Shown here: piece by piece, positions 48,988-61,237 of the stretch
Numbering within the stretch: position 1 is the stretch's first letter
How the letters are laid out: each line of letters starts with the position of its first letter
Source of the DNA: Trifolium pratense
Lineage: Eukaryota; Streptophyta; Magnoliopsida; Fabales; Fabaceae
Direction of reading: 5' to 3'
DNA: 64,000 bases
Assembly (NCBI RefSeq): GCF_020283565.1
Contig: NC_060064.1
Location: 8,236,266-8,300,265 of the forward strand
Position numbers and translations under genes: made by a program
The notes under the pieces: generated by a model
Databases searched by the model: none
The model's input: the letters and a program-made list of their open reading frames with translations, nothing else
Told to the model about the DNA's origin: nothing

Positions 48988-49930
48988 GCTGTTACTTACT
49001 ATGTTGTTTCATTGTACTCCTTTATTCTTATTGTTAGGTATTAGTAGTAGTTGGTACCAACTTTCACAAGACATGACCATTTATCTTATTGTTTTTTTGT
49101 CATTACAACCTTAGCAAGTGACAAGATTTGTATGAAAATGTGTTTTGAAATTCCTACTTGAGGCCAATGTGATGTGAGTTCAGTATTGTTTCAATTCAAA
49201 TCTTAGTTAATAGTGGTTTGAGTTCTTGTAATATTTTGAAGACATGTGACCAAAAGAAAGTCAAGGGATTAATAAGTACACAACTATACAACTATAAATA
49301 AATTCAATAAAAACTATGAAAACTAATCAATAAAGTTGTCAAAAGATATCAGTAAAAACAGATGTTAGTGTAAAAAAAAAGGTTATCAAAAGATAAGTGA
49401 TCATAAAATATGTCTTTATTTCAATTATATTCATCTTTAACCACAAAATTACAAATTGTAAACAAACATAATAAAAAATAAAAAATTCTGCACCTACTAC
49501 TAGTACTACAATACGGATTTCGGTTTCAGATTTTTTCCTAAAAAATGAAAGTCTTTGATCAACAAAGCTAAGTTATTAAAAATCAAACTTTTTTGTTTCC
49601 TTTTCAATATCTCCTCTCTAAAATTTGTGCATAAAACAAGCAATAATCCATAACACCAATTTATTTCATGAACATAAAGAATGACCAATGGAGTAAAGAG
49701 TAATCTTTGTTGCAGTAATGAAAAGATAATGGTTAAAGATATAAACATCACAATTGACAAGAGAATTATATGAACGACGACCATTAAGAAACACAACTCA
49801 AATTGGGATGTAAAAAAAGAGTTATGTTTTTACAAAAACAAAATGACAAGAGCAGTAAAGTTGGCCGCAACATCGTGAACCAATGTTTCATGAGCTATCT
49901 TTTTCTTAGAGTAGCGTGTTTTAAAACTTA

Positions 49931-50851
49931 AGGGACCGTTTGGTGCTAGGATAGTGACAGAATAGGATATACAACAGGATAGTGATAGCATAGGATATCA
50001 GGATAACAATTATCCTCAGTTATCATATCATGTGTTTGGTGCACACAGGATAACAAACATGATTACTATTATATCATATTTTTAATACATATTTATTCAT
50101 ACCAATATGATAAGATACATAACATATTTAAATGACAAAATTACCCTCGTAAAACAATTGTTATTTGTTAAAAATTATATTGTAATACTTTGAATTTTAT
50201 AAATATAAATATAAATAAGTAATTGTACAAAAAGAAAAAGTAATCAAATAACTTTAAATTTTAAATACAAATCATGAGAAAATAAACAAATTAAGTTTTT
50301 TATATGAATCATGATCAAATAAATAACTCAATTATACATGTTAGATAAGCTAAATAAATATATGATATATGTAAATAATAAAACTACCATTGCAAAAGAA
50401 TTATATTTAAGTTGTTATTAAATTTAAATTAATATTCTTATTTTGCAATTTTTTAATAATTATTTTAATTTAAAATATTGTAATTTTAGGAGAATTTTGA
50501 TTTTTTAGATTATATAAATTACAAAATTACCCTTGTGAGAAAATCACATATATATTTAAAAATTAATTATTTTATTATTAATTTACTATCAAATTATTTT
50601 ATTAATTTTCAATTTTTTATTTTTTATTTTAAAATATATTTTATAGAATAAATCAACGATTTTTTTTTCTTATCATATCCTGCTGGTAACCCAGCTCAAA
50701 TTCAGGATAAGAATTTTAACTAGAGAAACAGGATAGGATAAACTTCAGGATTAACTTATTATATCTTGTTGTGTCACCAAACACTGGATTGAGACAGGAT
50801 ATGATATAGTTATCCTATCATGTCTCTTATCCTGTGCATCAAACGGACCCT
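49931..50851. mobile_element. 921-bp hAT-like nonautonomous element
   Basis: The ends AGGGACCGTTTGGTGC and (complement) AGGGTCCGTTTGATGC are inverted. The flanks AAAACTTA (49923-49930) and AAAAGTTA (50852-50859) are 8-bp repeats with one mismatch, as for hAT insertions. Subterminal GGATAG/TATCCT motifs recur many times at both ends. The interior is AT-rich and noncoding. Confidence 0.8.
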
Positions 50852-51486
50852 AAAAGTTAATGGTATGAAAATGAGACATATGCATCTTACCTAGCTACTT
50901 GATACGAGTACAAGTCATACGAGAAGAATGATTTTGTTTTTTTTTACTACTGAAAAAAACAAAAACTCACTTTTTAAGTTCAAATGTTCAATGAGTGATT
51001 GACGTATTTGGTTTATATTATTGATGAGATATATTAATATTTCATTAAACCTAAAAAACAAACTTGTTCCTTATATTAAGGACTACATGTAATATAATGA
51101 AGGATTTATTCTATTGTAACCTACCTCTTTCGTAGTTCTTTTGTTTTCATAAAATAAAATAAAATTTAAGCACATAGTAGGAACTCCGAAGCCCCGATAC
51201 TTTAAAAATAGCAAAATATCATATCCGATACGTACTCGATACCGATACTCGTCCGATATTTTCCGATACACGTATCGGAGAAGTATCAGCAATTAATATT
51301 ATTTTTTAAAATAAAGTATAACCAATACTTGTCGGATACTTCTCTGATACGTATCGGATAATTAATGCTCTTTGATGATGGAAACGTAGGAGAGGAGACT
51401 GATACAATTCATATTTTCTCTTAAGTATTTAATGTTAGAGTATGATGTTACCAACTATGTCTTTATTAGTTTTTCTCCATGTCATG

Positions 51487-51552
51487 ACTTGAACTCTGGA
51501 CCTCCAACTCCTTAACGCTTACCTCAACTAGCTTAATCAGTTGAGTTACTCA
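51487..51552 (-). mobile_element. tRNA-derived SINE-like remnant
   Basis: On the minus strand GAGTAACTCAACTGATTAAG (A-box region) is followed by GGTCCAGAGTTCAAGTC (B-box region), the order expected for a tRNA-like SINE head. No flanking duplication was identified. Confidence 0.5.
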
Positions 51553-52980
51553 TCTCACCCCCTTTTTTGGGTAGTACTTAACTTAATATATGTAATTGTC
51601 ACTTGTTTTCTTATTTTGAGTAATTCGAATGTTAATTTTTATCATTATCGATTTTAATTATGTTTATATATTATGCATTTATATATTTAATTTTAAATTT
51701 AATTTTTAAATAATGTATCTTAGACGTATCGTATCGGGAATTTTGAAAATTTTCCCGTATCGACGTATCAATATCGTATCGTATCGGTATCGTGTCACAT
51801 ATCAAGGCTTCATCATGTCTCATCTACGTAATTAACTTTTAGATCACATTACTGTAGGACAAAAAAATATAGTGCATGGAGCATTTATTTATACTGCTCT
51901 TGAAATTTTTGTTTCTGCAAAAATGAAACCCAATATAAGTTGTCTTGTGTTTCTTAATGTTGGTCATTCAATGTTGTCAATTGTGATATTCAATATCTAT
52001 AGTAATTCTTATTTCATAATCTCAACAGGTAATACTCAAGAGATGCTCATCTTTATGATATATTTTGTTTTTGCATTGATTATCATGATCTATTGTTTTT
52101 ATTCGGTACTCGATTAATGTTGCGAATCTACAACATCGGGTTTTGGAGACTCACGTTCTACCAAATTGAATCGAGAGCGCTTTTTTTTCATAAAGAATTT
52201 TATTTTATGTGATGACAAAATGGGTGGTTACATCTGAGAGGGTGCAGCTGCAGCAGAACTTTAAAAAATTGTACATACTATCCTATATTTTTTCATTTTG
52301 AAACCCCTAAAAAATTAAGTTTGCACCCATAATCCACTCTTATACACGCTCACAATGGATTTGGATACGCGGACAATTTAAGAGAGTACTATGCGAAAGT
52401 TTTAGAAGATATTAATTCAAAATTTAACAAAAAGTTAAAAAAAAATTAACTCAAAATCTAACGAAAATGATGGACTTATGTTGACATCGATAACATAAGG
52501 GACAAACTTAAAATTTTTTAAACGTAAGAGACCGAATGAAACCTAAAATAAACATAAATGACTAAATATGCAATTAAACCTAAAAAATCATGATTTAAGT
52601 TTTAAGTTTCTATTATTTATAATGCAAAAAAGAAAATGTTTTTTTTTAATTCATATATATTTATGTTTATATAGTTTGCACCCCTAACCCAGGGTCCTAG
52701 CTCCGCTGCTGATGCCAATACATCTTGCATAGATACATAGTCAATATGGAGAACTATATTTTACGTTTTATCTTAGACTTATATATCTAAATAAAAGCAA
52801 ATTTGATTTTTTTTTTAGCGTTGGTTGTTGTGGTGTTTGCAATGGTAGTTTCGGGAGCCAAACATTTTGGAATATTTCATATTAGGATTTTATAATTTTA
52901 CTTACATTTTTTAATGTTTTTTTTCTTTCTTTTTTTCTTCTTTTGCATCTTGCTGATTTTATTATCATTATTTCTTCTAT

Positions 52981-53388
52981 GAATTTGGAATCTTATGGCT
53001 TGTCGTATATTCTAATTTCAATGGCCGATAAAAAGAGGAAAGATACATGGGATGGGATATAATTCACGAAGATGTTGTTATCAAAATACATCAAAAAAAT
53101 AACAACATTGGAAAGCTGATCACTAAAATGGTAGTGTAAGATTATATGAAGCAACACCCTAAACAAGAATTTATGTGGATAGTATTTGAGTCCTTTCTCC
53201 GGTATTGCTTCATATAATCATACACTACTCTTTAAATGACCAGCTTTCCAGCGTCGTTTTTTTTTTTTTCCTGAAGTATTTTGATCACAGAATGAACAAC
53301 ATTTTCGTGAACTGTATCCCATGTACATTTCCTCTTTTTACCCGCCATTGGAATTATAATCTACAACCAGCCATAAGATTCCAAATTC
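52981..53388. repeat. Large imperfect inverted repeat (arms ~180 bp, loop 42 bp)
   Basis: The left arm 52981-53158 pairs with the right arm 53201-53388. GAATTTGGAATCTTATGGCT, AAAAAGAGGAAA.GTACATGG, TTCACGAA.ATGTTGTT, GGAAAGCTG and GATTATATGAAGCAA all recur in inverted order. The right arm on the minus strand still has an open frame of about 43 codons (MAGKKRKCTWDTVHENVVH...) from 53347. The left arm's version is broken by a stop after 13 codons. It could be a fold-back element or an inverted duplication of a gene piece able to make a hairpin RNA. Confidence 0.8.
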
Positions 53389-53895
53389 AGAAAAGAATAT
53401 AATAAACTCAAGAGGCAAAAGACAAAAAAGTATATAATATAACTAATTAACCCCTATTTTTACGCCAACAACAAAAGAGATGAGTGTAAAAGAAATTATC
53501 ATTCTCAATTTAGACACAAAAAGTCTTTCGTCAATTACCATATCGCACCTAATAATGTTGACTAAATAACACTGGTGGATGTGATATGAGTAGTCGACGA
53601 AAGACTATGCGGTTGGTTACACACGAAATAACTAAAACTAAACTACTAAAAAAAAAAAAGAAATAGAAGAAGATACTTGACTACCGTCTAGTCCGCTAAT
53701 TAAATAGCAGACGATATTGGCAAAATTTCTCAAAAAAAAAAATTTCATTCTTACGACGATGTATGCACTTAAAGAAAAATTTTTTTCCTACCCCAACAAT
53801 CTTCACTTTACCCCAACATTTTTTTAAAAATACCCAATATACCCTTATTAAAAATTAATATATTTTAAAAAAACAATTTTTGTCGTATTATACTG

Positions 53896-54222
53896 TTCCG
53901 GTAGAATTTTTATCCTCACGAAAAATTGTTCCGGTAAGCAATTATCCATACCGGTAAGTTAACTTTACCGGTACACTTTTTTAACAGTGTTCCGGTATGT
54001 TAATTATACCGGTACACTTTTTTAACAGTGTTCCGGTATGTTTATGTTACCGGAACACTTTTTAAAAAGTGTACCGGTACGTTAATGTTACCGGCACACT
54101 TTTTAAAAAGTGTACCGGTATGGTAATTATATTTCGTTTATCATTATACATACCGGTACACTTTTTTAGAGTGTTCCGGTAGTCAAAGTGTTCCGGTATG
54201 TAATAAGTGTACCGGTATGTTA
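53896..54222. repeat. MULE-2 left subterminal array of CCGGT palindromic motifs
   Basis: About 15 CCGG-core motifs occur as TACCGGTACACTTTTT or its complement, or as GTTCCGGTATG variants. Neighbouring motifs often face each other across A/T runs (ACCGGTACACTTTTTT ... AAAAGTGTACCGGT), so each pair can form a hairpin. The array ends about 50 bases before the transposase ATG. Such clustered subterminal motifs are typical transposase-binding sites in other DNA transposons. Confidence 0.9.
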
Positions 54223-54269
54223 TTCTTAATTTTTTTAATTTTAATTTATTTTTTTATTTTTAAACAGAT

Positions 54270-57075
54270 ATGGCTTATCTCGGCGATACAAGTCAAATGT
54301 TGGTAGATACTACGGATGTTTTTACAACTCATCAAAAATTTGCTACCCCAGATGATGTTGTCAAATGGGCTCGAGATGTTGGAGATGCCAATAAAGTCGG
54401 TATTATCATTACTCGGTCGGATAAAAAGAACGGAATAAGAGGAAGAAATGACAAGTTGATTTTGGGTTGTGACAAAGGTGGAAAGTATGACTCTTCAGAA
54501 AGTTCCACGACATCTGCATCGAAAAAGTGTAACTGTCCATTTAAAATTAGAGCTGCACCTTCAACAGATGGTTCAGGATGGAAAGTTCAGGTTATTCATG
54601 GAGTTCACAACCACGGGCTACCTGACCAATATCATGGTCATCCTCGCAAGGCACGTTTAACCGCTGATGAAAACAAACGTGTTCAAGATTTGACAAAGCG
54701 TAAAGTAGCACCAAGACACATTGTTTTAGATTTGAAAGATCAAAATCCAGAGTCTGTTGTTGATGCCACACTTGTATATAGGAAAAGACACATGATGCAA
54801 ATACAGGAAAGAGGTTCCAGAACAGAGCTGCAACACTTGCTACAGTTGTTAGATGATGCAAAATATGTCAGCTGGAATAGAAGAAAAGATGATGGCTCCG
54901 ATGTTTTGAGTGATATTTTTTGGGCGCATCCAGATTCAATCAAGTTGTTGAACTTGTTTCCCATTGTTTTGGTTATGGACTGCACGTACAAAACTAATAA
55001 ATATAGACAGCCACTGCTTGAAATTGCTGGCATAACGTCAACTAACATGACATTTGCTGTTGGATTTGCTTACATGGAATCTGAGAAGACGGACAATTAT
55101 CATTGGGCGTTAGGTAAGCTGAAGCAATTGATTACAAAGCAAGATATATTTCCTAGAGTAATTTTGACTGATAGGGAGTTTGCTTTGATGAATGCAATTA
55201 AAGATATATTTCCACATACTACTAATATGCTTTGTACGTGGCACATAATCAAAAATGTGAATGCGAGATGCACCGTGCAAATACCTAAGGATATGAAACA
55301 GAAGGTGAAAAATTTGTGGAGAGATGTTGTTCAAAGTCCGGATGAGGTGGAGTATCAGCAACGGTTGAATGCGTTTCAGCAAGCATGTGTTAATTCAAGC
55401 AATTTTGTCGAATATGTCAATAACACCTGGTTGGCCCCTCACAAAGAACAATTTGTTGAAGCATGGACCAATCGAGTGATGCATTTAGGAAACACAACGA
55501 CTAATAGGTATAATTTTTTTATTTTAAATTGAAATTATATTTTTCTTTTTTTGGCGTTTAATTGACTATTGTTTGCAATTTGATATTTAGAGTCGAGTCT
55601 GCACATTGGAGACTGAAGAAAATGTTGGAACACAGCAAAGGAGACTTATGCAAGTGTTTGGAAGGCATGAATGACAACATAAGACTAGAAGTTGACAAAA
55701 TAAAGAAGTCTTTTCAAAAAAGTTTTTACTATACAGAAAAGACACATAGCAGTCCATTTTTTCAATATTTGAGAAACTTTGTCTCCAGGGCTGCTATGAC
55801 ACTAATTTCTGATGAGATGGAGAGAATTGACATTGTTGGAACAAATAAAAACTTGTGTGGTTGCAAACTTAGGTCAACATGTGAGTTGCCTTGTGCTTGT
55901 GAATTGAGTGGATATACAACCAGCGGTGTACCGATACCGTTAGATTCAGTTCACGGTCACTGGAAGAAATTAACTATGGAAGAACCATTGGAGGATGACA
56001 CAGAGGATGGATATGAGTTGGACATGAGTAATGCAATGGAGGCCATATGGACTCGATTTCGGTCACTTGATATTGTTGGTAAAAGAGCGTTGAAGAGTAA
56101 AGTGTTTGAACTTGCTTATCCAGCCTCAAGTTCATTGTGTCCACCACCTGAAAAAATAAAAACCAGAGGAGGAGTGAAGAACAAAAATAAAGGCAAAGCA
56201 CCAAAAGGTTATGATGTGTATCGTGATCCATCATACTTTGAACACGTTGAAAGAGAATATGGTGATTCACAAGGTGACTAATTTATTTTTTTGATAATAT
56301 AGTTATTGCTTATATTTTTATGTCAATATTATATTATTATATATTCAACTTTTTTTGTTTTTACATAAATCTAGGTACATCGAAGAGGTTGTGTACACAA
56401 CAATCACAAACATCTCAGAAGGAACTATCTCAACCCTCTCAGAAGCAACAATCTCAACCATCTCAGAAACAACTATCTCAGATGTCTAAAAAACTGACAT
56501 CTCAGAAATATTTGGGGCAATTTCCTGATCATATGCATCCACATATTGTTGACATTGCTGATGTGCTTGAAGATGGAAATTGTGGTTTTAGAGCTGTTGC
56601 ATCTTTACTTGGTTACACAGAGGAAGGTTGGTCCATCGTCCGCCGGGAGTTAGATGAAGAGCTTAGAAATAATAACAATTTGTATGAGAAATTATTCAGA
56701 CAAGATTTGCAGGTTGTGAGAGATTCGTTGGTAGCAACTAGATGGTTCACCATACCTGCTATGGGTTACTTGGTAGCAAATAGGTATAATGTCGTTCTCG
56801 TCACGTTGGGTAAACCTAGTAAGACTTTCTTTCCTATGATGACTTCATATTCCTCTTCAGCAAGGTTTTTTTGTATTGGTTTTGTCAATGGAAATCATTG
56901 GGTTCCGGTAAACATGTCAAAGGGGTTTCCGTTGCCCGAAGTTACAGCTGATTGGAAGAAATTTTGTTCACATGAAGCAAAGTCTTGGATGTCAAACTTA
57001 AACGGACGCCTACAATATTGGAACCTTCTAAATCCTCCGGTGAAACCTCTTAGTGGTGTTATGTCTGTTGAATAA
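54270..57075 (+). CDS. MULE transposase fused by splicing to an OTU cysteine protease (MULE-2)
   Basis: Three exons: 54270-55507, 55591-56273 and 56375-57075, GT-AG with matching phase, giving 873 residues. The N-terminus has a FAR1-like Cys/His region (KKCNCPFKIRA, HNHGLPDQ). The MULE catalytic domain shows VLVMDCTYKTN with Asp237, ILTDREFALMNAI with Asp301 and MLCTWHIIKN with Cys322/His325. Exon 2 encodes a Cys-rich region (LCGCKLRSTCELPCACEL) and a basic linker. Exon 3 adds repeated SQPSQKQ and then an OTU peptidase: VLEDGNCGFRAVASLLG with Asp707 and Cys710, and NGNHWVPV with His815. Without the last splice, translation stops two codons into the intron and yields transposase alone, so two products are possible. 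OTU enzymes remove ubiquitin-type modifiers. Confidence 0.92.
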
Positions 57076-57373
57076 TTTTTAATTGTTTATTTTATGTCGA
57101 ATATTTATATTACTTATGTTTTATCAAATATCTAAATTCGTTATTAACGTTTATTGTGTTAAAAAATATTTTATGTCAATAAAATGCAATGCCTACTTTA
57201 GCAACGTTATTTGTGTCAAAAAATAATTATTGAAGTATAAAAAACATTTGATCGATAAAGTTCATAATCTAAATAAAGTACACGATATAGTAAAAATAGT
57301 TCAACAAAATACACAATCCAAAAATAAAAGTACATAAACCGGTGTTCAAAAAAACATAACAATAAAAAACTAG

Positions 57374-59430
57374 TCATGGGTATGCACCACGACATACATC
57401 TAGTGCAAAAAAAAGCTCCTCAAAATCCTCATCATCCCTATCAGCGTCTATCCTCGTAAGAAATGTCTCAAGCGCGCCTCGAGCCATACCTCTCCATCTC
57501 CGCTCACGCTGTAGTGCAGTTTCTTGTGGTGCATCATCTGCTGGTGCATCGTCTACTGGGGCATCTGGTGCAGGTGCAGGTGCAGGTGCAGGTGCATAGT
57601 GCGGAACTGGTGGTGCTCCATGTGGTCCATCAACAGGGCGACACAGTCTAGGATGTGATACCCTATAGTACCAGGACATGTAATCAGGTACAGTCTCACT
57701 AGCATATGTCACTGGACGTGTCGGCTGAAGGATCCGATCAACGGACGCGTGATAACCAATCCAGTCGCTATCAATATCAGAGTAGGCAGGAGCTAGAGGT
57801 GGTGGTGGTGGTATATACTGTACAAATCCAAATTGCCTAATACACCTCTCGGGCAAGTAAGGAACTACCGTGGATCCACGCAGATGACCACTATACAGAG
57901 TAATCAGATCAAAAGGAATGCTACCTCTGTGAGTCTCAAACGGACGCCATATCACGTCATCAGGGGTCAGTGCATCCAATATAGGCCGATACTCGGGGAG
58001 CTTGGTCTTCCCTTGCTTATACATCCACCGCATAGCTCGAGGAAATCCAGGATTATCACAATTAAGATCCGACTGAGCCCGCCTACCAAGGGTAGGAAAA
58101 TACTCGTGGATCCAACACTGTTACAAAAAAGAAAAAAAAGAAAATTGTTAACAACGCAACAAAGAGAAAAGAAAATTAAATTACGCAATAAAGATAAAAA
58201 CAAAATTTAATTGCACAGCAAAGAGAAAAAAAATTTAATTACGCAATATTTAAATTATGTCTTTGTAGTGAGTGTCGCATACCTGAAGAAGTGTCGCATA
58301 CCCTGCAAGGGCCCTCGTAGAAAACATGGATGCATCGTTCAAGTTATCGTATAAACAAACTAATGCAATATTGGCCCACGAATATGTATGGACTGCAGAC
58401 AAATCACTAAACAGAAGTAGCCATTTGGCATCCACACGTGTATAACTCTTATCGGCCAGAATGGTAGATCCCACCAACATCAACATCCATGCCCTAGCTG
58501 CGCAGTCATATTTCCCGTAGAAATTGGCATTCCTATTATAACTCTCATATAGCCACTGCTGTGAAAAATAACCACCCCTCTGCGCTACAGTCTCTCGCAA
58601 TGCAAATTCATACTCCTCTCCTAACAACTCAACTGCAAGTTCCGCAGCTTGTTCTTGAGAAACTGATACAGGAGTATAAAACTGACCCCTAACAGGTAGA
58701 TGCAGAAGACATGCCACATCGTCCAAAGTAATAGTCATCTCGCCGAACGGCATGTGAAATGACGATGTCTCAGGGTGCCACCTCTCAACAAATGCGGATA
58801 TAAGCTGCGGATCGGTAAATTTCAAGCTAGTCCGCTCAAGCCAGCACAACCCCGAAATATTCAACCACCCTTGAATAACTTGAGGATGGTGATCAGGAAT
58901 CCTGTCAGCTAACTTTCTTCCTAAAGATACTATTCGTAGCTCAATTTTGTCACCTTCGACACGTTCCTACATATATTTAATAAAAAAACATTGTGAATAA
59001 TAAATTAGACCGGATAATTGGATGCATATCATAAGACATTGAAAATGAACTATAATAATATTTTAACACTAAATTTGTATGTAAAATAAGGATTTAACAG
59101 TTGTAACGAGAGTATAAACAATACAAATTAAAAAAAATGATCAATATAACTTAACAAATAATAACAAAAAAAACAAAGTAGTACCTGACCAAACCATACA
59201 TGACGAGCAACATGATGCTCGTATCGAGTCAAAAGACTCGTATCGATCGGCCCTCCAGGCCAAGCCTGCTGCACAGCCTGCTGCTCAGCCTCCTCCTCAA
59301 CCTGCTCCTCAACCTGCTCCTGATGCACTGGCGGCATCTCATCGTCTTCCGGCTCCTCCTGATGTGGCCGAGACTCTCCGCGTCCTCTGTTATGCCTAAT
59401 TCTACCGTCTCCTCCTCTTGTACGCACCAC
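57374..59430 (-). CDS. Plant mobile domain (PMD/MAIN-like) protein carried by MULE-2
   Basis: Three exons on the minus strand: 59430-59185, 58966-58283 and 58117-57374, phase 0 at both junctions, giving 557 residues. It starts MVRTRGGDGRIRHNRGRGES, the start typical of this family, then a Glu/Gln-rich linker. The PMD spans about residues 95-420, with WLNISGLCWLERTSLKFTD, ISAFVERWHPETSSFHMPFG, EMTITLDDVACLLHLPV, YFSQQWLYESY, ARAWMLMLVGSTILADKS and IWRPFETHRG. The tail has Pro and Ala-Pro repeats (APAPAPAPDAP). PMD proteins occur in MULE and Gypsy elements. Host relatives MAIN and MAIL1 act with PP7L in transposon silencing and transcription. It converges on the transposase gene with a gap of about 300 bases. 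Confidence 0.92.
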
Positions 59431-59473
59431 TGAAAAAAAAAAAAAAAATTTTAAAAAAAAAATTCACTGTGAA

Positions 59474-59820
59474 CCGGTACACTTTTTTAAAAGTGTACCG
59501 GTATGTAATATGATACGCAGAAATCGTCTTTACCGGTACACTTTTTGTCAAGTGTTCCGGTATGAATATTCATACCGGTACACTTGAAAAAAGTGTTCCG
59601 GTATGAATATTCATACCGGTACACTTGAAAAAAAGTGTTCCGGTATGAATATGCATACCGGTACACTTTTTTTCAAGTGTACCGGTATGAATATTCATAC
59701 CGGAACACTTGTTTTCAAGTGTACCGGTAAGGAAATCGAACCGGCACACTTCGAAAAAGTGTACCGGTATGTAAAATTGTACTTACTCGCTCAAATTCGC
59801 CGAACTCACACCGGAACACT
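59474..59820. repeat. MULE-2 right subterminal array of CCGGT palindromic motifs
   Basis: About 15 motifs, as on the left, with even clearer facing pairs: ACCGGTACACTTGAAAA paired with AAAGTGTTCCGGT, and CATACCGGTACAC after TATGAATAT spacers. It lies upstream of the PMD gene as the left array lies upstream of the transposase gene, so both arrays can be binding sites and promoter parts. Confidence 0.9.
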
Positions 59821-60159
59821 TTTTTGACTAGGGTAAATAATGATTTTTTTTTTCCAGTTTTACATTATATATGAGGGTATATTTGTCATTTCAAATAGGA
59901 TTGTTGGGGTAAAGTGAAGATTGTTGGGGTAGGAAAAAAATTTTTCGCACTTAAATAGGGAAGGGTAAACCCGCAAAGAAGCCCGGACCCAATAAAGCCC
60001 AACAATATTGTTTTTGACTTATTCCTCTTCCTTTTATATAACCACGAAACCCTTCAAAAATTACAGTTCTTAGGTTTTATTCTGCCGCTACACTCTCTTC
60101 CCCGAGTTCATTCATTCATCCATCAAACTCTATCCGAGCATAACCAACTTTCAATCACC

Positions 60160-61237
<1,078 letters not shown>

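Larger units (their letters stand above)
48988..53773. other. Intergenic, transposon remnants, no supported gene
   Basis: It contains a 921-bp hAT-like MITE (49931-50851), a dispersed repeat rich in CGATACGTATCGG-type units (51180-51370 and 51720-51800), a SINE-like remnant (about 51487-51550), an old repeat around 52200-52710 ending GTCCTAGCTCCGCTGC and a large inverted repeat (52981-53388). The hydrophobic frame at 51872-52117 shows no family features. Confidence 0.55.
53774..59946. mobile_element. MULE-2: 6.2-kb Mutator-like element with transposase-OTU and PMD genes
   Basis: GCACTTAAA at 53765-53773 and 59947-59955 is an exact 9-bp target duplication. The first 45 bases (53774-53818) are a perfect inverted copy of the last 45 (59902-59946), beginning GAAAAATTTTTTTCCTACCC. 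Inside are a three-exon transposase-OTU gene (+) and a convergent three-exon plant-mobile-domain gene (-). An ACCGGT-rich repeat array lies just inside each end. All frames are open and the ends are identical, so this looks like a young, possibly active element. Confidence 0.96.

Noticed and set aside
51180..51800. Terminal repeats of an element built on CGATACGTATCGG units
   Set aside because: The units are scattered and in mixed order with no flanking duplication; treated as an old dispersed repeat.
51872..52117. 81-residue hydrophobic frame resembling a membrane protein
   Set aside because: Hydrophobicity follows from AT-rich codons; no family motif and no splice or promoter support.
44526..52710. 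One large element bounded by GGGACGGAGCTAG (44545) and CTAGCTCCG (52690)
   Set aside because: The two pieces are common dispersed repeat ends, no matching target duplication is visible, and an intact ICR gene lies between them.
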